A stretch of DNA of 5,501 nt from Bacteroidota bacterium. Lineage in GTDB: Bacteria > Bacteroidota > Ignavibacteria > UBA10030 > F1-140-MAGs086. The stretch spans positions 1 through 5,501 of the forward strand of contig SXSO01000068.1 of the NCBI GenBank assembly GCA_005792205.1, given 5' to 3'. Under the pieces are notes generated by a model, which saw only the letters and a list, made by a program, of their open reading frames with translations, was not told the DNA's origin and searched no databases. Made by a program: the position numbers and the translations under genes. The number at the start of each line of letters is the position of its first letter. Positions within the stretch are counted from its first letter, which is position 1. Below, in pieces: positions 1 through 5,501 of this stretch.

Positions 1-1
1 G

Positions 2-1210
2 CCTTCACGTACCCACGAAAATAAATTCTTCGCATTGCCGCAATCACCTCAATTGTTCAAGCAATTGCTCATGGTTGCCGGTTTTGATCGCTACTACCAA
101 ATTGCAAAATGTTTCCGTGACGAAGATTTACGTGCTGACCGCCAACCAGAATTTACTCAAATTGATGTTGAGATGTCTTTTACAAATGAACTAGAAATAC
201 ACAAAATTGTTGAAGGATGTATAAAAAAATTGTATAAAGAAATTTTGAATATAGAAGTTCCAACTCCATTTCAAAAAATTTCGTATATAGATGCAATTGA
301 AAAATATGGAAGTGATAAACCTGATTTAAGATTTGATTTGGACTTTGTAAAATTAGATGAAGTTGTAAGTGAGTGCCCATTTCGACTTTTTTCTGAAACG
401 GTAAAAAATTCTGGTTCAGTTGTTGGCTTGCGAATTGAAAATGGAAACCAATGGACACGAAACCAAATTGATGGACTTACTGATTTTATGAAAAAATTAG
501 GTGCAGGAGGTTTAATATGGGGAAGGTTTTTAAATGGCAATATTGAATCACCAAGTGAAAAACACATAACTCAAAAATATTTTTTTGACATTGCAAATAA
601 GTTAAATTGTAAAAATGAAGATCTAATTTTAATTACTTGTGGGAATTGGAGCAATGTTTTTTCATGGATGGGGAACTTACGGCTTGAAATTGCTCGCAAA
701 AAAAACTTAATTGATGAAACAATTCAAAAATTTTTATGGGTTACTGATTTTCCAATGTTTGAATTTAATGAAGAAGAAAATCGTTTTGTAGCAATGCATC
801 ATCCATTTACTTCTCCAAAACTTGAAGATTTGCATTTACTTGAAACTTCTCCTCAAAAAGTTCGTGCAAGAGCATATGATTTAGTTTTAAATGGAAATGA
901 AATTGCAGGAGGAAGTATAAGAATTCATAACTCAGAATTGCAAAGCAAAGTGTTTTCACTTTTAGGAATTGGAGAAGAGGAAGCAAAACAAAAATTTGGA
1001 TTTATGTTAGAAGCATTTCATTATGGAGCTCCACCACATGGAGGAATTGCGTTTGGATTTGATAGAATTGCAATGCTTATGACAAATTCAAAATCAATTC
1101 GTGATGTTATTGCGTTTCCAAAAACAAGTAGTGCTACATCACTTATGGATGATTGTCCTTCGGAAGTTGATGAAAAACAATTAAAAGAATTACATATAAA
1201 AGTTGTATAA
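2..1210 (+). CDS. aspS: Aspartyl-tRNA synthetase, 5'-truncated by window edge
   Basis: This cytoplasmic class II synthetase attaches aspartate to tRNA-Asp using ATP. The frame is open back to base 2 (visible start 'PSRTHENKFFA'), so the gene begins upstream. The TTG at base 35 lies inside the conserved core and is not a true start. 402 residues are visible; the family is usually about 580-600, so the anticodon-binding OB fold and motif 1 are missing. Visible in order, numbered from the first residue: the QSPQ aspartate-binding loop (14-17) with the following Lys20; motif 2, FRDEDLRADRQPEFTQID (38-55); a GAD-type insertion (about 130-290), the hallmark of bacterial AspRS; the flipping-loop HHPFTSP (266-272); GGSIRIH (303-309); and motif 3, GGIAFGFDRI (347-356). 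The end, SEVDEKQLKELHIKVV, is the normal family C-terminus. Whether it also charges tRNA-Asn cannot be judged without the N-terminal domain. Codon use changes sharply near base 170-190 (see findings). The gene stops two bases from the convergent priA stop. Confidence 0.97.
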   Translation, partial: PSRTHENKFFALPQSPQLFKQLLMVAGFDRYYQIAKCFRDEDLRADRQPEFTQIDVEMSFTNELEIHKIVEGCIKKLYKEILNIEVPTPFQKISYIDAIEKYGSDKPDLRFDLDFVKLDEVVSECPFRLFSETVKNSGSVVGLRIENGNQWTRNQIDGLTDFMKKLGAGGLIWGRFLNGNIESPSEKHITQKYFFDIANKLNCKNEDLILITCGNWSNVFSWMGNLRLEIARKKNLIDETIQKFLWVTDFPMFEFNEEENRFVAMHHPFTSPKLEDLHLLETSPQKVRARAYDLVLNGNEIAGGSIRIHNSELQSKVFSLLGIGEEEAKQKFGFMLEAFHYGAPPHGGIAFGFDRIAMLMTNSKSIRDVIAFPKTSSATSLMDDCPSEVDEKQLKELHIKVV

Positions 1211-1212
1211 AA

Positions 1213-3456
1213 CTACATCATTGATGTTGGATCAATGTCAATGATAATTTTGTACTTTGAAGAAAAATATTTTGTTTGTTTAAAAGAGTTAAGTGCATTT
1301 AAAATTGTTTGTCTTAAAATTTTTCCAGAAGCATCAGTTTTTTTTCTGCTTTTTATCAAAATATGAAATCTAAAATTTTGATTTTTTCTTTCAATAACAG
1401 CTTTTGATGGTCCCAATATGATTAAAGATTCATTGAGTGAAATGTGTTTTTTAAATTCATTAATTGCTACAAAAACTTCATTTTCATTTTTACCTAAAAA
1501 TTCAATTAGAGCAATTCGTGAAAATGGAGGATAAAATAATATTTTTCTTTCTTGGAGTTCAAAATTTAGATAACCAATTGTATCGTTTTTTTTGACAAAT
1601 TGAAGGCAACTGTTTTCTGGATTATATGTTTGAATTATTACTTCACCTTCAATGTTACTTCTTCCGCTTCGTCCTGCAACTTGTGTTAAAAGTTGAAATG
1701 TTTTTTCACTCGCACGAAAATCCGGCATATACATTTGCATATCAGAAGAAACAACACCAACTAAACTCACTTTTGGAAAGTTAAAACCTTTTGCAACAAT
1801 TTGAGTTCCAATTAAAATATCAATTTCACCGTTTGCAAATTTTTCCAAAACATTTTTGTCAAAATTTTTTCTCGAAATTGAATCAATATCCATTCTTTGA
1901 ATTTTTGCAATTGGAAAAATTTTAGATAACTCTTCTTCAATTCTTTCAGTTCCAAAACCTTTAAACCTTGAAAAATAAAATCCACAAGAATTGCAAAATA
2001 GTGGTTTTATAATTTTATATCCACAATAATGACAAAGCAAAATTGAATCATTTTTGTGATATGTAAGAGTAAGAGAACAATTTTTACATTTTTCTATGTG
2101 ACCACAATTTATACATTCTATAAACGATGAAAATCCTCTTCTATTTTGAAGAAGGATAACACTTTCTTTTTTGTTTAATCTCTCATTTATTTTCTCTATA
2201 AGTGGAAGAGAAAAAATGAACGAAGTAGTATTTTTATTTTTAGAATTTTTCATATCAACAATTGAAATCTTTGGAAGTTTAAAATTGTCAACTCTTTCAG
2301 GCAATTTTAATATTGTGTATTTTTTAGTTTGAAAATTAAAAAATGATTCAAGTGATGGAGTTGCACTTCCAAGAATTACAATTGCATTATTTTCTTTTGC
2401 TCTTACAATAGCAACATCACGTGCGTTGTAACGAGGTGTCATATCATATTGTTTATAAGAAGTTTCATGTTCTTCATCAACAATTAGAAGACCTAAATTT
2501 TGAAATGGGGAAAAAATTGCCGAACGTGGACCAATGATAATTTTTATTTTATTTGTTTTTGCTAAATTCCAAACATTCAATCGTTCGCCATCTGACATTT
2601 TGGAATGAATTACACCAATAAGTTTTCCGAAATTATTTTGGAATAGAGAAACAATTTGATGTGTCAATGAAATTTCTGGAACAAGAAAGATTACGGTTTT
2701 ATTTTTTTCTAAAACTTTCTTAGTTGCTTCAATATAAACTTGTGTTTTTCCACTTCCAGTTATTCCAAAAAGAAGAAATGTGTGAAATATGTTTTCATCA
2801 ATTTTTTTTAAAATTTCATTTGTTGAATTTTGTTGATATTGATTTAGTTGAATGTTTAATATAGTTTTATGAATATTTCTCAAAAACTTGGGAAATGAAA
2901 TTTCTTCGGAAATTTGCAAATTTAATTTTTGTAAAAATGTTTTTATATAAGTTGAAGAAAAATTTGTATTTGAAGATATTTCAGAAAGTGAAACGAATTT
3001 GTTTTCTTGAGAGTTTAAAAAATTTAAAAGAGATGATTGTTTTTGATTGTTTTTGATTGTTGCAGTATTATTTAAAATTTCCTTTAAATTTTCATCTATA
3101 AAAACTCCTTTTTCAGTTTTTGGAGTTAAAATTTTTTCACACATTCTTTTTGGAAGTGCTGTTTTTAATACTTCTCCAAATGGTGCAACATAATATTCAG
3201 ATATCCATTTTAAAGTTTTTAAAAGTTCAAAATTAAAAATTGGCTCATCATCAACAATATCTATAATTTGTTTTATATTTTTTAATTCACAATTATCAAT
3301 AAAATCAACAACAAAACCAAGAATAGTTTTTTTTCCAAAATTTATTTTTACACGATGCCCAATTTTTATTTTATTTACAAATTCATCTGGAATTGAATAT
3401 GTAAAATTTCCTGTAACAGCCAATGGAATTGCAATTTGTGCAAACTTTTTTTCCAA
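1213..3456 (-). CDS. priA: Primosomal protein N' (replication restart helicase PriA)
   Basis: PriA is a 3'-5' superfamily 2 helicase that recognises stalled forks and recombination intermediates and reloads the replicative helicase. The 747 residues are close to the 732 of E. coli. Visible in order: the N-terminal 3'-DNA-end binding domain (about 1-100, 'FAQIAIPLAVTGNFTYSIP'); a lysine/asparagine-rich linker and winged-helix region (about 105-195); Walker A GITGSGKT (231-238); DEEH box (327-330) followed by SYKQ; GSATPS (363-368); four CxxC pairs binding two zincs (Cys 448/451, 457/460, 475/478, 488/491); helicase motifs V and VI, GTQIVAKGFNFP and QVAGRSGR (ending near 599); and the C-terminal domain ending DIDPTSMM. 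All catalytic and zinc residues are present, so it should be active. The start is TTG. It is chosen because an in-frame stop (gltX TAA) lies one codon upstream, the next ATG is near residue 105, and family homology begins at residue 5. No Shine-Dalgarno is visible, so translation probably depends on coupling to gltX. It is last in the nth-gltX-priA cluster. Confidence 0.97.
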   Translation of the reverse strand: MEKKFAQIAIPLAVTGNFTYSIPDEFVNKIKIGHRVKINFGKKTILGFVVDFIDNCELKNIKQIIDIVDDEPIFNFELLKTLKWISEYYVAPFGEVLKTALPKRMCEKILTPKTEKGVFIDENLKEILNNTATIKNNQKQSSLLNFLNSQENKFVSLSEISSNTNFSSTYIKTFLQKLNLQISEEISFPKFLRNIHKTILNIQLNQYQQNSTNEILKKIDENIFHTFLLFGITGSGKTQVYIEATKKVLEKNKTVIFLVPEISLTHQIVSLFQNNFGKLIGVIHSKMSDGERLNVWNLAKTNKIKIIIGPRSAIFSPFQNLGLLIVDEEHETSYKQYDMTPRYNARDVAIVRAKENNAIVILGSATPSLESFFNFQTKKYTILKLPERVDNFKLPKISIVDMKNSKNKNTTSFIFSLPLIEKINERLNKKESVILLQNRRGFSSFIECINCGHIEKCKNCSLTLTYHKNDSILLCHYCGYKIIKPLFCNSCGFYFSRFKGFGTERIEEELSKIFPIAKIQRMDIDSISRKNFDKNVLEKFANGEIDILIGTQIVAKGFNFPKVSLVGVVSSDMQMYMPDFRASEKTFQLLTQVAGRSGRSNIEGEVIIQTYNPENSCLQFVKKNDTIGYLNFELQERKILFYPPFSRIALIEFLGKNENEVFVAINEFKKHISLNESLIILGPSKAVIERKNQNFRFHILIKSRKKTDASGKILRQTILNALNSFKQTKYFSSKYKIIIDIDPTSMM
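1217..1250 (+). terminator. Possible terminator hairpin between convergent aspS and priA
   Basis: Seven bases after the aspS stop, ATCATTGA (1217-1224) pairs with TCAATGAT (1238-1245). In plus-strand RNA the stem extends through two G-U pairs and two A-U pairs to 12 bp (1217-1228 with 1234-1245) around a five-base loop GGATC. AATTTTGT follows, a short U run typical of a weak intrinsic terminator. The hairpin lies entirely inside the last priA codons (…DIDPTSMM), so part of the symmetry may come from the protein sequence. Read on the minus strand, the two G-U pairs become A·C mismatches, so the stem is weaker there, although a TTTT follows. It would best serve aspS. The stem is AT-rich, which lowers confidence. 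Confidence 0.4.
3035..3061. repeat. 10-bp tandem repeat inside priA linker
   Basis: The unit GATTGTTTTT occurs twice in full (3035-3044, 3045-3054) and a third time for seven bases (3055-3061). It encodes about residues 132-141 of PriA, a lysine/asparagine/glutamine-rich segment between the N-terminal DNA-binding domain and the winged helix. The repeat length is not a multiple of three, so gain or loss of one unit would shift the frame. The present copy number keeps priA in frame. Confidence 0.8.
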
Positions 3457-3459
3457 GTT

Positions 3460-4896
3460 TTAAGGCAAAATTTTAAGTGCATTTTTAAGACGAGATATAA
3501 CTTCCGTTTTTCCCAAAACTTCTATCAATTCATATAAACTTGGACCCATTCCAACACCAGTTAAGGCAAGACGAACTGGATGAATAATTTTTCCAGTTGA
3601 AATTTGAAAATTATTTGATGTAGATTTTATTGACGTTTCAATTTCGTCGTAAGAAAAATTATTTAAGTTTTCAAATTTGTTAATTAAAAATAAAATATGA
3701 TTTTGGGTTTGAGATGTCCAGTTTTTTTCTTTTGATTTTTCATCAAAAAATTTTGGAGATTCAAAAAAATAATTTGAAAATGTAATAAACTCATTTATAG
3801 TATTGACTCTTTCTTTCATAAGTCGCACAACATTGTTTATATAATCAAATGAAAAACTTTCATTGTTTAAAATTGCACTTACAAATTTTACAAGTTCTTC
3901 ATCTGATTTTTTCATTATATGTTGTTTATTCATCCACATAAGTTTTTCTAAATTAAAAATTGCTCCTGCTTTATGAACTTTCTCTAACGAAAATTCTTTT
4001 ATCAATTCATCTAATGAAAAAATTTCTCTCTCATCTCCCGGATTCCATCCTAAAAATGCAACAAAATTTATCAATGCTTCTTTCAAAAATCCTTTTGCAA
4101 TATAATCTTCAACAGCAACATCACCTTGTCGTTTGCTCAATTTACTTCTATCAAAGTTTAGCAAAAGTGGCAAGTGAGCCATCTTTGGAATTTCCCACCC
4201 AAAATACTGATATAAAAGAATATGTTTTGGAACACTTGATAACCATTCTTCACCGCGAATTACATGTGTAATTTCCATCAAATGATCATCTACAACATTT
4301 GCTAAATGATATGTTGGATATCCATCTGATTTTAAAATAATTTGTTCATCAATTCTATCAGAAAGAAATTCCACATCGCCACGAATTATATCATTAAACT
4401 TTATAGTTGTGTTTTCAGGAATTTTCATTCTCACAACATAGGGAAGAGAGGAATTTAATTTTTTTTGAATTTCTTCTTCTAAAAGATGCAAACATTTTCT
4501 ATCATATTTAGGTGAAATTTTTAATTTCTCCATTTCTTTTCGCATCACATCAAGTCGTTCTTCACTACAAAAACATTTATATGCAAATTTTTTCTCTAAA
4601 AGTTCATCCACATATTTTTTATAAATATGAAGCCGTTCAGATTGAATATATGGACCATAATTTCCTCCAACGTTTGGACTTTCATCAAATTCTATATTTG
4701 CCCATTTCAGTGACTTAATTAAATTTTCAATTGCACCTTCAACATAACGAGTTCTATCTGTATCTTCAATTCGCAAAATAAATGTTCCACCGTTTTGTTT
4801 AGCAAATAAAAAATTATACAATGCAGTTCTCAATCCTCCAACATGTAGATATCCCGTTGGACTTGGAGCAAATCTCACACGAATTTTTTCACTCAT
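3460..4896 (-). CDS. gltX: Glutamyl-tRNA synthetase
   Basis: This cytoplasmic class I synthetase charges tRNA-Glu. The 478 residues fall within the usual range of about 465-500. The Rossmann core starts at residue 5 with the HIGH-type signature PSPTGYLHVGG (His18-Gly21), followed by the family string LRIEDTDRTR (41-50). The KMSKS-type loop is KLSKR (252-256). Between them is a zinc site with Cys108, Cys110, Cys135 and His137. The spacing Cys-x-Cys-x24-Cys-x-His is the one known from E. coli GluRS, so the zinc is probably kept. WNPGD (285-289) and the C-terminal helical anticodon-binding domain follow, ending in the family signature GVGMGPSLYELIEVLGK (447-463). This is GluRS rather than GlnRS. 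Whether it also charges tRNA-Gln (non-discriminating type) cannot be read from the window, and no gatCAB gene is present here. The ATG start overlaps the nth stop as ATGA. The leader is A-rich (AAAGAAAATAAAAAAAT) with no GGAGG, so coupling to nth is likely. It stops three bases before priA. Confidence 0.97.
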   Translation of the reverse strand: MSEKIRVRFAPSPTGYLHVGGLRTALYNFLFAKQNGGTFILRIEDTDRTRYVEGAIENLIKSLKWANIEFDESPNVGGNYGPYIQSERLHIYKKYVDELLEKKFAYKCFCSEERLDVMRKEMEKLKISPKYDRKCLHLLEEEIQKKLNSSLPYVVRMKIPENTTIKFNDIIRGDVEFLSDRIDEQIILKSDGYPTYHLANVVDDHLMEITHVIRGEEWLSSVPKHILLYQYFGWEIPKMAHLPLLLNFDRSKLSKRQGDVAVEDYIAKGFLKEALINFVAFLGWNPGDEREIFSLDELIKEFSLEKVHKAGAIFNLEKLMWMNKQHIMKKSDEELVKFVSAILNNESFSFDYINNVVRLMKERVNTINEFITFSNYFFESPKFFDEKSKEKNWTSQTQNHILFLINKFENLNNFSYDEIETSIKSTSNNFQISTGKIIHPVRLALTGVGMGPSLYELIEVLGKTEVISRLKNALKILP

Positions 4897-5501
4897 ATTT
4901 TTTTATTTTCTTTAAAATATTCACAGATATTTTGTAAAACACACTCATTGCATTTTGGATTTTTAGGTCTACAAATTTCTCTTCCTAAAAAACTAAAACT
5001 CATTCCAATATCGTTCCAATATTTTTGTGGAATAATTTCCATCAATTGCTTTTCTATTTTTTCAGGATTTATTCCCTTTGCAATTCCAATACGTGGAACA
5101 ACTCTCAAAACATGTAAATCCACAATTATTCCTTCTGCAATTCCGCCACTTTCACGAATTATTACGTTTGCTGATTTTCTTCCAATTCCAGAAAGTTGTA
5201 TAAGTGTAGTTAACTTATTAGGAATATTTTTATCATCTTTTATGGTTTGAGAAAGTTCAATTAACCACTTTGATTTATTTGCAAAGTTTCTAACTGTTTT
5301 AAGATATTCAAATAAATCTTCTGGAAACGCAGTTGAAAGTTTTTTTATGGAAGGAAATTTTTCAAAAAATTTAGGAGCAACTTCATTTATATGTTTATCA
5401 GAATCTTGTGCTGAAAGAATTGTCATCACAAGAAGTTGATAACAATTTTGATAATTTAATGGATGTTTTTTATTTGAATATTTTTTTATTAAAGAAAATA
5501 A
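4893..5501 (-). CDS. nth: Endonuclease III, N-terminus cut by window edge
   Basis: This DNA glycosylase/AP lyase starts base-excision repair of oxidised pyrimidines. The frame runs open to base 5501, giving 202 visible residues against 211 in E. coli, so only a few N-terminal residues are missing. The GTG/ATG pair at 5424-5429 is internal: the 24 codons before it translate as family sequence (…HPLNYQNCYQLL, then VMTILSAQD), with no stop. Visible features, numbered from the first visible residue: the LSAQDSDKHIN helix; a helix-hairpin-helix LSGIGRKSANV containing the Schiff-base lysine (Lys109); VDLHVLRV with the catalytic aspartate (Asp128), where E. coli has VDTHIFRV; and a [4Fe-4S] motif C-x6-C-x2-C-x5-C at Cys177, 184, 187 and 193. 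The enzyme should be active. MutY is unlikely because the protein has the endonuclease III lysine and no C-terminal extension. It is the first visible gene of the cluster, and its TGA overlaps the gltX ATG by four bases. Confidence 0.95.
   Translation of the reverse strand, partial: LFSLIKKYSNKKHPLNYQNCYQLLVMTILSAQDSDKHINEVAPKFFEKFPSIKKLSTAFPEDLFEYLKTVRNFANKSKWLIELSQTIKDDKNIPNKLTTLIQLSGIGRKSANVIIRESGGIAEGIIVDLHVLRVVPRIGIAKGINPEKIEKQLMEIIPQKYWNDIGMSFSFLGREICRPKNPKCNECVLQNICEYFKENKKI

Noticed and set aside
35..37. TTG as the aspS start
   Set aside because: The frame continues upstream to base 2 with conserved AspRS residues, and the family has about 190 further residues before this point.
180..567. 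Minus-strand open frames at 180-458 and 271-567
   Set aside because: They lie wholly antisense to the clearly conserved aspS, have low-complexity translations and match no family I recognise; they are by-products of AT-rich codon choice.
2802..2809. Run of eight T in priA as a possible frameshift site
   Set aside because: The priA frame is intact through it and long A/T runs are common across this AT-rich window; no slippery-site structure or alternative frame extension is seen.
3960..4718. Plus-strand open frames at 3960-4271 and 4512-4718
   Set aside because: They are antisense to gltX, which has all its family motifs. Their products look like the complement of gltX codons, with no ribosome binding site or recognisable domain.
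4893..4896. Possible UGA reassignment (TGA at the nth end as tryptophan)
   Set aside because: nth ends at the normal family length just after the FeS cluster, tryptophans are encoded by TGG, and the ATGA overlap is a common coupling arrangement.
4948..5250. Plus-strand open frame with a hydrophobic product
   Set aside because: It is antisense to the conserved nth, including its FeS cluster and active-site codons. The hydrophobicity comes from reading lysine- and glutamate-rich codons in reverse.
1..5501. CRISPR arrays, insertion sequences, tRNA or rRNA genes, riboswitches, or a novel defence system
   Set aside because: No spaced direct repeats, terminal inverted repeats, transposase or RNA gene signatures were seen, and almost every base lies inside one of four known housekeeping genes.

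Overview
The window holds four tightly packed housekeeping genes from an AT-rich bacterium. Counted 60-base lines range from 18 to 37 % G+C outside the first 180 bases. All three stop codons (TAA, TAG, TGA) end genes, so the code is the standard bacterial one. The starts I can place have no recognisable Shine-Dalgarno sequence and sit behind A-rich leaders. Together with the protein flavour (the endonuclease III stretch around 'AEGIIVDLHVLRV' and the PriA and AspRS wording), this suggests the Bacteroidota/Chlorobi/Ignavibacteria side of the tree. That placement is inferred from family memory, not from a search.

Layout. On the plus strand, bases 2-1210 carry the C-terminal two thirds of aspartyl-tRNA synthetase (aspS); the gene begins before the window. 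Two bases after its stop it meets, tail to tail, a minus-strand cluster transcribed from right to left. This cluster is nth (endonuclease III, 4893-5501, N-terminus cut off by the window end), then gltX (glutamyl-tRNA synthetase, 3460-4896), then priA (primosomal helicase, 1213-3456). nth and gltX overlap by four bases (ATGA). gltX and priA are separated by three bases and share a reading frame. Spacing of this kind indicates one transcript with translational coupling.

Functionally, two genes charge tRNAs (Asp, Glu), one repairs oxidised pyrimidines and one restarts broken replication forks. No intergenic stretch exceeds three bases, so promoters must lie outside the window or inside genes. 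A hairpin inside the last codons of priA may end transcription between the convergent genes.

I found no mobile element, CRISPR array, RNA gene or evidence of a new system. The most unusual signal is an abrupt change in codon use inside aspS near base 170-190. It could be a recombination junction or an assembly chimera.
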